DNA from: Clostridia bacterium | GTDB taxonomy: Bacteria; Bacillota; Clostridia; TANB77; CAG-508 | Length of the DNA stretch: 64,000 bases | Direction of reading: 5' to 3' | Assembly (NCBI GenBank): GCA_017934475.1 | Contig: JAGBJN010000001.1 | Coordinates: 292,981-356,980 of the forward strand | Shown: one piece after another, positions 35,907-44,293 of the stretch | How positions within the stretch are numbered: the stretch's first letter is position 1 | How the letters are laid out: each line of letters starts with the position of its first letter | Notes under the pieces: generated by a model | What the model saw: the letters and a program-made list of their open reading frames with translations, nothing else | Databases searched by the model: none | Told to the model about the DNA's origin: nothing | Made by a program: the position numbers and the translations under genes

Positions 35907-36461
35907 TTATTTATTTTTCAAGTAATTTGCAAGTTCGTTGTATCCATCCATATTCCAATATTTGAATCTTATATCATCATTAAAATTAGCTAATGTTTTT
36001 TCTTCTCCTTCTGGAATAAAAATGAAATCCCAACTCCATCCATATTCTCCTGATTTTTCTTTTGCAATTGTTCCTTTTGTTATTGATTTAAATGTTATTG
36101 GTTCTTTTCCATATTCACAATAAGCAAGTACTTCTATAAAATATGCACTTCTATCTTCTACTCCATCTAAAAGTTTTAAAACTCCATCCTCTTTTAATGT
36201 ATCATCTACATAGTGAGTATAAGTTCCAGGAAATCCATTTAATGCATTAATACATAATCCACTATCATTTTTAATAACATCACATTTAAGTTTGTCACTT
36301 GCCCATTTAGCAGAAAATTTTGCTACCTCTTCTATTGAATCATCTTGTAGCTCTGGTACATACATTTTTACTTGCTCTATTTCAAATCCTAATGGTTCTA
36401 AAATTTGTCTTGCACTTAATATTTTAGCCCAATTACCTGTAACATAAGTAACTTTTTTCAT
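35907..36461 (-). CDS. HAM1-family non-canonical purine NTP pyrophosphatase (second copy)
   Basis: This is a divergent HAM1-fold protein of 184 residues. It has VTYVTGNWAKILSARQILEPLGFEIEQVK at the N-terminus, the acidic NDSGLCINALNGFPGTYTHYVDDTL (about residue 65), the DRSAYFIEVLAYCEYG strand and WSWDFIFIPEGEEKTLA. The usual SHRxxA ending of RdgB is missing; the sequence instead closes with FKYWNMDGYNELANYLKNK, as in yeast-Ham1-related subgroups. It lies 38 bp downstream of the sirtuin gene. Substrates could include non-canonical or modified nucleotides. Confidence 0.82.
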   Translation of the reverse strand: MKKVTYVTGNWAKILSARQILEPLGFEIEQVKMYVPELQDDSIEEVAKFSAKWASDKLKCDVIKNDSGLCINALNGFPGTYTHYVDDTLKEDGVLKLLDGVEDRSAYFIEVLAYCEYGKEPITFKSITKGTIAKEKSGEYGWSWDFIFIPEGEEKTLANFNDDIRFKYWNMDGYNELANYLKNK

Positions 36462-36499
36462 ATTATTTTCTCCTTTTACGTTTTATATATTTTTTAATT

Positions 36500-37216
36500 T
36501 TATATTTCTTTAAATACTTTTCCTAATGAATCATTTATAACTAAATTTGCGACATTATCATATGGTGTTGCATCTTTATTTATTAGTACCATATTTTTAC
36601 CTTGAAAATAATTTATTAATCCTGCTGCTGGATGTACCCTAAGTGATGTTCCTGCTACTATTAGTAAATCTGCATTTGCTATTGCATCTATTGATTTTGC
36701 AACTATTATATCGTCAAGTCCTTCTTCATATAAGACTACATCTGGTTTTATTATTCCACCACATTCACATTTTGGTACCCCTTCTGAATTAAATACATAA
36801 TTTGCATCATAGAACTTATTACATTTAGTACAATAATTCCTAAGTACACTTCCATGTAGTTCATATACATTTTTTGAGCCTGCTTTTTGATGAAGCCCAT
36901 CTATATTTTGTGTTACTACTGCTTTTATTTTTCCTTTTTGTTCAAGTTCTGCAAGTTTAATGTGTGTTATATTTGGTTCATATTTTAATGAATTCATTTT
37001 ATCTTTATAGAATCTATAAAATTCTTCTGTATTTTTCATAAAAAATCTATGACTTAATATTTCTTCTGGCGGATAATCATAATTTTGATTATATAGACCA
37101 TCTTTACTTCTAAAATCTGGTATTCCGCTTTCAGTTGAAACTCCCGCTCCTCCAAAGAAAACTATATTATTACTTTCTTCAATTAAAGTTTTAAATTTTT
37201 CTATTTTTTCTTCCAT
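36500..37216 (-). CDS. NAD-dependent protein deacylase, sirtuin
   Basis: This sirtuin removes acetyl or related acyl groups from lysines using NAD. The 238-residue protein shows NIVFFGGAGVSTESGIPDFRSKDGLY (NAD binding), TQNIDGLHQKAGSKNVYELHGS (catalytic histidine), four zinc-binding cysteines (YCTKCNKFYD and PKCECGGII), VVLYEEGLDD and VAGTSLRVHPAAGLI. All catalytic elements are intact. It probably shares a transcript with the HAM1-like gene downstream, 38 bp away. The metK terminator isolates it upstream. Confidence 0.94.
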   Translation of the reverse strand: MEEKIEKFKTLIEESNNIVFFGGAGVSTESGIPDFRSKDGLYNQNYDYPPEEILSHRFFMKNTEEFYRFYKDKMNSLKYEPNITHIKLAELEQKGKIKAVVTQNIDGLHQKAGSKNVYELHGSVLRNYCTKCNKFYDANYVFNSEGVPKCECGGIIKPDVVLYEEGLDDIIVAKSIDAIANADLLIVAGTSLRVHPAAGLINYFQGKNMVLINKDATPYDNVANLVINDSLGKVFKEI

Positions 37217-37259
37217 TTTAAATCATCTCTTTTTATTTTCTTTTTGTAATATTATCATA

Positions 37260-37290
37260 AAAAAAAGCAGTATTCAACTGCTTTCTTTTA
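37260..37290 (-). terminator. terminator after metK
   Basis: The stem AAAGCAGT / ACTGCTTT with a 5-nt loop is followed on the minus strand by seven or more T. Confidence 0.8.
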
Positions 37291-37329
37291 ATTTAAATTA
37301 TATCATTAATTTTATTATTTATTCTTATT

Positions 37330-38472
37330 CTATAATTCTATTATTTTTTCCCATGGTAAGTCATTCTTACCAAAATGACCATAGTTTGTAGTCTTTCTAT
37401 ATATAGGTGCTTTTAATCCAAGATAATTTAATATTCCTCTTGGTGTTAAGTCGAATTTATTATTAATTTTCTCAACTATTTCTTCTTCAGGTATTGTATT
37501 TGTTCCAAATGTATCTACAAATATAGATATTGGTTTTGCAACTCCTATTACATATGAAATTTCAATTTCACATTTTTTTGCATAACCATTAGCTACTATG
37601 TTTTTAGCAATATGTCTTGCAATATATGCTCCTGATCTATCAACTTTACTTGGATCTTTTCCTGAAAATGCTCCACCACCATGTCTTGCATATCCACCAT
37701 ATGTATCTACTATTATCTTTCTTCCTGTTAGACCACTATCTCCTAAAGGTCCTCCTATTACAAATCTTCCTGTTGGATTAATATAATATTTTGTATTTTC
37801 ATCTAATAATTCATTTGGAATTACTGGAAGTATTACATTTTCTTTTATGTCCTTTTTGATTTGTTCTAAACTTACATCACTTAAATGCTGAGTTGATATA
37901 ACAACTGTATCTACTCTCTTAGGAATATCATCTTCATATTCTATTGTTACTTCTGTTTTTCCATCTGGTCTTAAATATGTTAATATTCCTTCTTTTCTTA
38001 CTTCTGTAAGTCTTCTTGATAATTTATGTGCTAATGATATTGCAAGTGGCATAAGTTCTTCTGTTTCATCACATGCATATCCAAACATAATTCCTTGGTC
38101 TCCTGCACCTTCTGACTCTACATTTTCTCCTTCCTTATCTTCTAAGGACTTGTCTACTCCCATTGCAATATCAGGAGATTGTTTTGATATATTAATTTGT
38201 ACTTTGCAAGTTCTATAGTCAATATCTGTTTGAGCATTATCATATCCAACTTCTTTTATAGTTTGTCTTACAACTTGTTCTATATCAACAGTTCCATTTG
38301 ATGTTATCTCTCCTGTTACATAGATTTCTCCTTTTCCTGCAACTACCTCACATGCTACTCTAGAATTTTTGTCTTGCTCTAAAAAAGCATCTAAGACACT
38401 ATCTGATATGTAATCACATAGTTTATCTGGATGTCCTTCTGTGACACTCTCTGATGTAAAAAATTTCTTCAT
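37330..38472 (-). CDS. metK: S-adenosylmethionine synthetase
   Basis: MetK makes S-adenosylmethionine from ATP and methionine. The 380 residues carry [23 protein letters not shown], the [21 protein letters not shown] motif, DTVVISTQH, the ATP P-loop-like [43 protein letters not shown] and [24 protein letters not shown]. Its long leader contains a SAM-I riboswitch with a terminator, so it should be shut off by its own product. It is transcribed alone and ends at a terminator. Confidence 0.97.
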   Translation of the reverse strand: MKKFFTSESVTEGHPDKLCDYISDSVLDAFLEQDKNSRVACEVVAGKGEIYVTGEITSNGTVDIEQVVRQTIKEVGYDNAQTDIDYRTCKVQINISKQSPDIAMGVDKSLEDKEGENVESEGAGDQGIMFGYACDETEELMPLAISLAHKLSRRLTEVRKEGILTYLRPDGKTEVTIEYEDDIPKRVDTVVISTQHLSDVSLEQIKKDIKENVILPVIPNELLDENTKYYINPTGRFVIGGPLGDSGLTGRKIIVDTYGGYARHGGGAFSGKDPSKVDRSGAYIARHIAKNIVANGYAKKCEIEISYVIGVAKPISIFVDTFGTNTIPEEEIVEKINNKFDLTPRGILNYLGLKAPIYRKTTNYGHFGKNDLPWEKIIEL

Positions 38473-38518
38473 TTTTAATCAATCCTTTCTATATATTTTT
38501 CAATATATATGTTAAACA

Positions 38519-38553
38519 ATAAAGCCTCTATACAATATAGTATAAAGGCTTTT
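38519..38553 (-). terminator. intrinsic terminator of the metK SAM riboswitch
   Basis: The stem AAAGCCTTTATAC / GTATAGAGGCTTT (minus-strand reading) lies between the aptamer and metK. It is the expression platform, not the end of a gene. Confidence 0.82.
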
Positions 38554-38572
38554 ATGATTATCTTTTTAATTT

Positions 38573-38676
38573 TTAATCATCATCCAAAGTAACTTTATAC
38601 TTTGTCGGTATTAGCACCTAACTAAAATAGGTTGCTGTGGAGTCATAAAGCCGATTCTCTCGTCCACTCTTGATAA
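38573..38676 (-). ncRNA. SAM-I (S-box) riboswitch leader of metK
   Basis: Minus-strand hallmarks appear in order: TTATCAAGAG at the 5' side of P1, the GGACGAGAGAATCGGC region of P2, a TATGACTCCACAGCAACC motif, then GGTGCTAATACCGAC. After a P4-like hairpin (AAAGTATAAAGTTACTTT) comes a GATGATGA strand that can close P1. Spacing fits the SAM-I consensus (AGAG, GCAACC, GGTGCTAA). With the downstream terminator it makes a classic OFF switch on metK. Confidence 0.9.
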
Positions 38677-38692
38677 CATATATATTGTAATT

Positions 38693-38721
38693 ATTATACT
38701 TATTTTGTCTACTTTTGTCAA
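38693..38721 (-). promoter_or_regulatory. sigma-A promoter of metK leader
   Basis: A perfect TTGACA (38716-38721) and a perfect TATAAT (38693-38698) are separated by 17 bp, about 17 bp upstream of the riboswitch aptamer. Confidence 0.88.
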
Positions 38722-38725
38722 TATT

Positions 38726-39725
38726 TTACACAATATATTTGATATCATTATTTGGAAAATACTTTTTTAGATTTTCTAAAAAAAACTTTTCTCCATCTTT
38801 TCTATATTCATTTTTATACATATATTTTCCCTTTCCTCTTCCTGTCATCAAATCTTTGTTATACACATAACTACTATTTTTAAATGCTTCTTCATTTATC
38901 TTTGTATGAACAAAACTATATGTCATAAATATTATTTCAAAAAAAACATCTTTTTTTACTTTTTCAGATAAATTTTGGTGTAAAGTTTTAATTAAATCCC
39001 AATATAGTCTTTTCCAATTTTCTACCATTATTACAGGTGCAATAAGTATTCCTATTTTATAACCAGCTTCTTTTAATTTATTTATTGCTTCTATTCTTCC
39101 TGTTAATCTTGATGTTCCATATTCCACATTATTAATTATTTCTTCTGGATTGACGCTAACTCTTATAATTACCTTTCCTTTATGATCTATTCCTAATATA
39201 TCATCTACCATTTCAAATTTTGTTGGAAATGTTAAATAACCTTTACTTGTATTTCTGAAATTTTCTATTGTCCAGGGTAAATTACCTGTTATTGTATTTT
39301 CAAGTATTAAGTCACTATTGCTTCCTATTTCAAATGTTAATTCTCTTTCTGATTTTTCAGATGTTTTTATTATTTTATCTAGCATTTGCTCTCTATTAAC
39401 AAATAATCTTAAATATGCACATTTGTTATAATTGCATACTAAGTAACAATACATACATGCTGCACTGCAACCGCGATGATGTATATGGAACAAGAAAATC
39501 TGACGTTTTATGATTTGGTACATATTTGTGTGTTTTTCTAATTCCAATTATAAGATTTCTTTTCATATCTAAAAACTCGCTATTTTGTTTTTTTCTCATT
39601 TCTTCTATATTATTATGATTTTCTATTTCTATTTTAGGAACATTCTTATATTTATCTAGAAGTTGTTTACCAAGTTCATAGTTTTCTATATTTTTTTCAT
39701 AATAAATTGATTTTGGATTAAACAT
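38726..39725 (-). pseudogene. spore photoproduct lyase-like radical SAM gene, split by a +1 frameshift
   Basis: SplB repairs the thymine dimer (spore photoproduct) that UV makes in spores. Here residues 1-~83 (FNPKSIYYEKNIENYELGKQLLDKY, NLIIGIRKTHKYVPNHK) lie in one frame. The rest starts in the next frame at RGCSAACMYCYL, which holds the C-x3-C-x2-C cluster motif. Removing one base at about 39474-39480 (near TCATCGCGG) rejoins DFLVPYTS to RGCSAACMYC and gives ~333 residues, the SPL length. From memory of the Bacillus protein, the hydrogen-donor cysteine region reads FEIGSNSD (Ser instead of Cys), and the second tyrosine of the radical path is Phe (AYLRLFVN). It may thus be a divergent paralogue or a decayed gene, or the frameshift an assembly error. 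Confidence 0.78.
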
Positions 39726-39761
39726 ATTTTTTCTCCTTTAAAAAATAGTTTAACCTAAATT

Positions 39762-40292
39762 TTAATTTTTTATTAATCCATATTTACCTGTTATTGGATC
39801 TTTGAATAATCCTATTTTTGGCGTGTAAAATGTAAATACTGTAAAACATATCACAAAAATTGTTAATACTACAATTGAAATGATATTGTTACATTCAAAT
39901 CCGTTAATAAGTAATTTATATGCTACGCACTCACCTATTATTGTCACAATATAAAATGATATTATATCAATTATTGCTATATTTTTTCCAAGTATTCCTG
40001 TATATGTATAAAAAAATATTACGGTGAACAGCATCGATATAATAATCCCTATTGTTTTCGCACAAATAAAGTTAGGTACATCTTTTCCTATATAAAAATA
40101 TCCTATTATTATTGTTAAAAGCATAGGATAGAATAATAATTTTAAATGTTCCCACGTACTTTCATTTATAGATGAAAATAATGCAACAATTTTGTTTTCA
40201 TTTGATAATTTATAAGTAAAATGAAGTAAAGTTCCTAATATAAATGTAAATACAATACTAAAGTATTGATAATTTCTAATTATACTCTCCAT
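39762..40292 (-). CDS. DUF6512-like membrane protein
   Basis: The 176-residue protein has about five membrane segments. Near the N-terminus it carries a conserved polar motif, NKIVALFSSINESTWEHLKLLFYPM, which I associate with the DUF6512 family of small clostridial membrane proteins. A family name is given from memory and not checked. It precedes the splB-like gene by 36 bp and may share its transcript. Function is unknown. Confidence 0.7.
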   Translation of the reverse strand: MESIIRNYQYFSIVFTFILGTLLHFTYKLSNENKIVALFSSINESTWEHLKLLFYPMLLTIIIGYFYIGKDVPNFICAKTIGIIISMLFTVIFFYTYTGILGKNIAIIDIISFYIVTIIGECVAYKLLINGFECNNIISIVVLTIFVICFTVFTFYTPKIGLFKDPITGKYGLIKN

Positions 40293-40353
40293 TTTTGCCT
40301 CCTTTTTTTACTTTAAATATATTAATTTAAAAGACTTATAATTACTTCAAAAT

Positions 40354-40382
40354 TTGAATTTTATGTCAATTTATGTTATAAT
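40354..40382 (+). promoter_or_regulatory. sigma-A promoter of the VanX-like dipeptidase gene
   Basis: TTGAAT (40354-40359) and TATAAT (40377-40382) are separated by 17 bp. A leader of about 70 nt and an AAGGAGGA site at 40443-40450 precede the ATG at 40458. Confidence 0.78.
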
Positions 40383-40457
40383 TAAAGATAGCCTAGATGT
40401 TTTAGGTTGGAACTGTACATTGAAATTTTTTATTAGTCAAATAAGGAGGACTAAAAA

Positions 40458-41507
40458 ATGAATGAACGGAAAAAAATTAATTTTGTAATTGCAATTGTTT
40501 TAGTAACTATTGTAATTACTACAGCTGTACCTGTCACCGCAGGAAAAGGAGTATTCCTTTTCGAATTACCCGTTGAAGGAGCCACGGGTTTTTGTTCAAT
40601 AGATATGACTTTATACGAATGTTTTGATAAAGCCGTAATTGTTGACACTCTTGTTGCCGGAACTCCATTCACAATCAAGGGAGAAAGTGAAAGTATGTTT
40701 TTCATTGACACCATAATCAATAACCACGAGTTTTATGGTTGGGTTGATAAATATACTACACTGATCAACCTTCCGGACATAATACCTAGTATTGTGTATT
40801 ATGACTCGAACAGCAATGCTTCGCTGTTTAAGTCCTCGGGAGTTGATCTTCCTCACATTACAGGTGAGCAATTATATGATTGCTACACCTATAATGAACG
40901 ATTTGATGAGGAGCAATATGTAATGCCTGTCTTGTATGACATGGCTTGCAAAATCTATCTGGCACAGCAAGCTGCACTGAAAGATGGGAATAGTCTTAAA
41001 ATTTATGAAACTTATAGACCTCATTCTGTACAGCTTAACGTATGCAGTACACTATCAGAACTAATGAGTAATAATTCAACAGTGTACAATGGCATTTCTT
41101 CCTGGGGTAAAGGTTGGTTTATATCAACTGGATACTCCAATCATCAAAGAGGACGAGCAATGGATGTAAGTCTTGTCAAAATTGATGAAATGGAAAATCG
41201 TTCTTCGGGAGACTGCGACTTTTCTGTTGTAGCTTCATACACAGAGTATGTAATGCCAACAGAAATGCATGAGCTCTCAACCAAAGCAATTACATTTAAG
41301 TATGCTGTTGGTAGAGATGCTTGGCAGACTGCACCACTTTCAAAAGGAATGCAAAAATCAGAGGGTGCACTGCTATTGCAGCAATATTGTACAAATGCAG
41401 GAATGACACCTTTGGCATCGGAGTGGTGGCACTTTGATGACACCACATGTCCAGACAAATGTACAGGTTCTTTCTTGATAGACACATGTCTATCAGAAAC
41501 GCCTTAA
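40458..41507 (+). CDS. exported D-alanyl-D-alanine dipeptidase-like protein (M15, VanX-related)
   Basis: Peptidase family M15 enzymes of this type split D-Ala-D-Ala or trim peptidoglycan stems. The 349-residue protein has a signal peptide or anchor (to about residue 28), a ~70-residue SH3-like stretch, then the catalytic domain: YETYRPHSVQ, STGYSNHQRGRAMDVSL (zinc His and Asp) and LASEWWHFDD (Glu/His). All zinc ligands appear to be present. It is alone on the plus strand among minus-strand genes, has its own promoter and terminator, and is far less AT-rich with different codon use. This points to horizontal acquisition. No vanHA or vanRS genes are near, so glycopeptide resistance is not implied. 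Confidence 0.85.
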   Translation: MNERKKINFVIAIVLVTIVITTAVPVTAGKGVFLFELPVEGATGFCSIDMTLYECFDKAVIVDTLVAGTPFTIKGESESMFFIDTIINNHEFYGWVDKYTTLINLPDIIPSIVYYDSNSNASLFKSSGVDLPHITGEQLYDCYTYNERFDEEQYVMPVLYDMACKIYLAQQAALKDGNSLKIYETYRPHSVQLNVCSTLSELMSNNSTVYNGISSWGKGWFISTGYSNHQRGRAMDVSLVKIDEMENRSSGDCDFSVVASYTEYVMPTEMHELSTKAITFKYAVGRDAWQTAPLSKGMQKSEGALLLQQYCTNAGMTPLASEWWHFDDTTCPDKCTGSFLIDTCLSETP

Positions 41508-41514
41508 TCCAACC

Positions 41515-41548
41515 AAAAGACAGCCAATTTATTTGGCTGTCTTTTCTT
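41515..41548 (+). terminator. terminator after the dipeptidase gene
   Basis: A 13-bp perfect stem (AAAAGACAGCCAA / TTGGCTGTCTTTT) with a short loop is followed by more T residues. Confidence 0.88.
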
Positions 41549-41567
41549 TTTGAGTACAATTTATATT

Positions 41568-42077
41568 TTATTCCTCTACTTTTACAATATTATAGTTTTC
41601 TTTATCTATAAAAATAGTATATTCCTTTCCTTCTTCTAATTTCTTGTTTTCTATATATATTTTTTTATTTTCTATATCTACATCATTTCCTTTAATGTAT
41701 TCAATCAATTCTGCTTTTTTATTTTCTTCAATTACTTTAATCTTTAATATTATGATATTTTCTTTATTTTGTAAGTCATTATCATACTTTATTATTTTTG
41801 ATGAATCTAAGTTCATCTGTCTATCTAGAAGCTCATCATTTTCTTTATCCTTATTAAAGGATATTTCTATTATTTGTTTAAATTGTACTTCTTCTTTTTC
41901 ATTTTTATTTGTTATAGTAACTATTGCTAATATCATTATACAGATAGGGATTAATGTGAATTTTAATATTTTAAAACTTGGAATTTTGTTATTTTCTACT
42001 TTCTTAATTATTCTTTCATAATTTCTTTCCATACTATATTGTTGTTCAAGAATACTTCTTACTTCATTATTTAGCAT
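41568..42077 (-). CDS. putative anti-sigma factor of the first ECF pair
   Basis: This is a small membrane protein encoded downstream of an ECF sigma gene: a cytosolic N-terminal ~35 residues (LNNEVRSILEQQYSMERNYERIIKKVE), one membrane helix (about residues 37-55), then an extracellular charged domain ending in KEYTIFIDKENYNIVKVEE. The topology is that of an anti-sigma factor that holds its sigma at the membrane. The ATG at 42077 overlaps the sigma gene by 11 nt and uses the GGAGG within its last codons, so translation is coupled. No zinc-binding ZAS motif is visible. Confidence 0.72.
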   Translation of the reverse strand: MLNNEVRSILEQQYSMERNYERIIKKVENNKIPSFKILKFTLIPICIMILAIVTITNKNEKEEVQFKQIIEISFNKDKENDELLDRQMNLDSSKIIKYDNDLQNKENIIILKIKVIEENKKAELIEYIKGNDVDIENKKIYIENKKLEEGKEYTIFIDKENYNIVKVEE

Positions 42078-42594
42078 CAATATTTCCTCCCTCCATAAAA
42101 GTTTCTTGTAACTCTTTTTTTGTTCTATATAAATAATTTTTTACATTAGACTCTGTCATTTTTAATTCCTTTGCAATCACTTTTATTGGTAATTCCATAA
42201 CATAATATAAATAAAATATATTTGCTGTTAAATCACTTTTTAATTTAAGGTAATTCCATACTTTTAATACATTTTCTTTTGTTATTATATTTATTTCTAT
42301 ATCTAATGAATCATCCTTGATATTCTCTATTTCATCATCTATTGGAATAATAACTTTATCTTTATAATTCTTTTTTATCTTATTTTTTGTAATACCAATT
42401 AAATAACTTTCAACATTTTCTAAAGTTATTTCTTTTTTTCTACATATAGTTTTATATAAATCTGCATATGTATCTTGAATTATATCATTAACATCGTCTA
42501 AATCATTACAATGACATATTATATACCTTAATATGTTATTATATGTGTTTTGGTACATTTCTTCAAATGTTTCTTTAGTTATTTTTATGCTCAT
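42067..42594 (-). CDS. ECF-type RNA polymerase sigma factor (first copy)
   Basis: This is an alternative sigma factor for an extracytoplasmic stress response. Region 2 is seen in FEEMYQNTYNNILRYIICHCNDLDDVNDIIQDTYADLY. Region 4 is seen in LTANIFYLYYVMELPIKVIAKELKMTESNVKNYLYRTKKELQ, with a clear helix-turn-helix. Length (175 aa) is normal. It closely resembles the second ECF sigma at 60746-61279 over both regions, including a shared ITKENV-KVWNY segment. Both operons have the same upstream motif TGAAACTTTTTT, suggesting self-activation. Confidence 0.92.
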   Translation of the reverse strand: MSIKITKETFEEMYQNTYNNILRYIICHCNDLDDVNDIIQDTYADLYKTICRKKEITLENVESYLIGITKNKIKKNYKDKVIIPIDDEIENIKDDSLDIEINIITKENVLKVWNYLKLKSDLTANIFYLYYVMELPIKVIAKELKMTESNVKNYLYRTKKELQETFMEGGNIDAK

Positions 42595-42612
42595 ATTTTT
42601 CTCCTTTTGATT

Positions 42613-43122
42613 TTAATTATATTGCAGAGTTTTTATCATTTCAAGTGCAATATTTCCTTCTTCTTCAGTTAAATTAATACTCCATAAATACATTTTCTCA
42701 TATTCATTAAAAGTTACAAATTGCCATGTATCGCTTTCATATCTATAGTATCCAATACTAGCTTTTATTCCATTATTTAATTCCATACTTTCAGTTTCAA
42801 GACCTGTTCCACATACCCCAAAGCTACTATCTTCATTTAATATAATGTACTTTTCTTTATCATCCTTATTTGGATAAATCTTAACTAGATATACATTATT
42901 CTCCTCTTCTTTTCCTTTCATCTCATATTCCCAGTTTTCAGGCATTTCCATTGTAATTGTTTTATTATTATATATGAATGAAAGTTGCTTTTGTTCTTCT
43001 ATTTTATCTACATCTTCACTTGTATAGGTTTTAGAATTAATTTTTAATACTATTCCAGTAACAACTATTGCTAAAATAAATATTACCACTAGAAATATCA
43101 CTAAAATTTTTTTATTTTTCAT
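42613..43122 (-). CDS. membrane-anchored protein of unknown function, first gene of ECF operon 1
   Basis: One N-terminal membrane helix (about residues 5-27) precedes an extracellular domain (LSFIYNNKTITMEMPENWEYEMKGKEEENNVYLVKIYPNK, NGIKASIGYYRYES, LWSINLTEEEGNIALEMIKTLQYN). Its pattern resembles small PsbP/MOG1-like stress proteins often put under sigma control, but I cannot assign a family. The ATG at 43122 is preferred because AGGAG lies 9 nt upstream; an ATG at 43131 touches that site. It ends 18 bp before the sigma gene. Confidence 0.75.
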   Translation of the reverse strand: MKNKKILVIFLVVIFILAIVVTGIVLKINSKTYTSEDVDKIEEQKQLSFIYNNKTITMEMPENWEYEMKGKEEENNVYLVKIYPNKDDKEKYIILNEDSSFGVCGTGLETESMELNNGIKASIGYYRYESDTWQFVTFNEYEKMYLWSINLTEEEGNIALEMIKTLQYN

Positions 43123-43162
43123 AATAATCATCTCCTTTTATAAGGTAGTGTATATTTTTAAT

Positions 43163-43174
43163 AAAAAAGTTTCA
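43163..43174 (-). promoter_or_regulatory. candidate ECF sigma -35 motif upstream of operon 1
   Basis: The minus-strand motif TGAAACTTTTTT lies about 50 nt upstream of the first gene. It is identical to that at 61323-61334 upstream of the second ECF operon. TGAAAC is a typical ECF -35 core. No clear -10 was identified. Confidence 0.6.
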
Positions 43175-43199
43175 AAAAATACTTTTTTATTTTTTTATT

Positions 43200-43232
43200 A
43201 AAAAAAGCAGCTTTTAATTTAGCTGCTTTTGC
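43200..43232 (-). terminator. terminator after the flavin-reductase-like gene
   Basis: The stem AAAAGCAGCT / AGCTGCTTTT with an 8-nt loop is followed by an A/T-rich tract. It lies 6 nt beyond the stop codon at 43238. Confidence 0.82.
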
Positions 43233-43237
43233 TCTTT

Positions 43238-44191
43238 TTATTTATTTTTTTCTTTGCTTCTTTTATCATTAATTATTTTCATTTCTTTTTCTGTAATAAG
43301 AGTTACATTATTCTCTTTTGCCCATTCAACACATCCTTTAAGTACCATATTTAAGAATACTCTTGGTACTTTTACAAGCATAGCACATGCTTCATCTGTA
43401 AATTTAACATCTGGATCAATTCTTCCTGCTGCATATTTTACAGAATCCAAACTTATTCCTTTATTTTTAGGTATTGGCACTGATATTGGTCTTTTAAATT
43501 TTGAATACCAGAAATTTTTGCTATCTCTATAACCATAATCAACAGGTACCATTGGAAATCCATATGATGAAACTCCATTTATGATTGAATCATAGTATTT
43601 ATTTTTCATCAAAATATTATCTATTTTCAGAATAAAGTGAGCACCATATTTACTTGTAATTCCATTAAAATCATGATATGGTCCATTATATTCTTCTTCT
43701 ATTTTATCATCTTGAGCATTATCTAATTCTTTAACCCAAGTACATTCAAATACCTGATATGCTTCTTTTATTATTTTAGGATATTTTTCATTTGGATTTT
43801 CTCTTGCCCTTTTTCCATCTACTAATGTAAATAAGCAATCTTTCATTTTTTCTTCAGGAGTTTCTCCAGGAAAACCAAGCCTTACCGCTTCTTTAAAGTA
43901 TTTCTTTTCATGTGTTATAAAGTTAAGTGCACATTTACCTGTTTTTAATAAATTTTTACATGTATTTGAACTATTTCTACATTCTAATACCATTGCATAA
44001 TAATCTTTTCCTGCAATATAGTATGGGAAACATAGTGAATATGAACCTATATTTGTAAAACCATTTTCATCTACTGTTGATATTTCTATTGTTGGCATTG
44101 GAAAAAAACTTGAAGTTTGATAGAAGTTATCTACAATTCTCATATTCTTGAATCCCTCTAACTCCTCTATTTTCTTTATTTCTTCACTCAT
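43238..44191 (-). CDS. flavin-reductase-like protein with C-terminal helical domain
   Basis: The N-terminal ~200 residues resemble the FMN-binding split barrel of flavin reductases (YQTSSFFPMPTIEISTVDENGFTNIGSYSLCFPYY, CKNLLKTGKCALNFIT, GITSKYGAHFILKIDNILM). The last ~50 residues (FTDEACAMLVKVPRVFLNMVLKGCVEWAKENNVTLIT) look like the small PCP_red-type helical domain otherwise known at the C-terminus of nitrogenase-like reductase subunits. It has 317 residues, is singly transcribed and ends at a terminator. Function, apart from flavin binding, is unknown. Confidence 0.72.
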   Translation of the reverse strand: MSEEIKKIEELEGFKNMRIVDNFYQTSSFFPMPTIEISTVDENGFTNIGSYSLCFPYYIAGKDYYAMVLECRNSSNTCKNLLKTGKCALNFITHEKKYFKEAVRLGFPGETPEEKMKDCLFTLVDGKRARENPNEKYPKIIKEAYQVFECTWVKELDNAQDDKIEEEYNGPYHDFNGITSKYGAHFILKIDNILMKNKYYDSIINGVSSYGFPMVPVDYGYRDSKNFWYSKFKRPISVPIPKNKGISLDSVKYAAGRIDPDVKFTDEACAMLVKVPRVFLNMVLKGCVEWAKENNVTLITEKEMKIINDKRSKEKNK

Positions 44192-44258
44192 TTATACCAC
44201 TTTCCTTTCTCTTTTGTATATTATAATGATAATATCACAATTTATTATTTTCTTACAA

Positions 44259-44290
44259 GAAAAAACAGATAAAAATTTATCTGTTTTTTA
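44259..44290 (-). terminator. terminator after the MATE fusion gene
   Basis: A 13-bp stem AAAAACAGATAAA / TTTATCTGTTTTT with a 3-nt loop lies just downstream of the stop codon at 44294. It is followed by T residues on the minus strand. Confidence 0.83.
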
Positions 44291-44293
44291 AAT

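Noticed and set aside
40451-40720. Minus-strand frame opposite the dipeptidase gene
   Set aside because: It lies entirely against a well-supported plus-strand gene and has no ribosome binding site or domain.
40458-41507. A vancomycin resistance cluster around the VanX-like gene
   Set aside because: No vanH, vanA/B ligase or vanRS genes are present within the window; the single exported peptidase does not support resistance.
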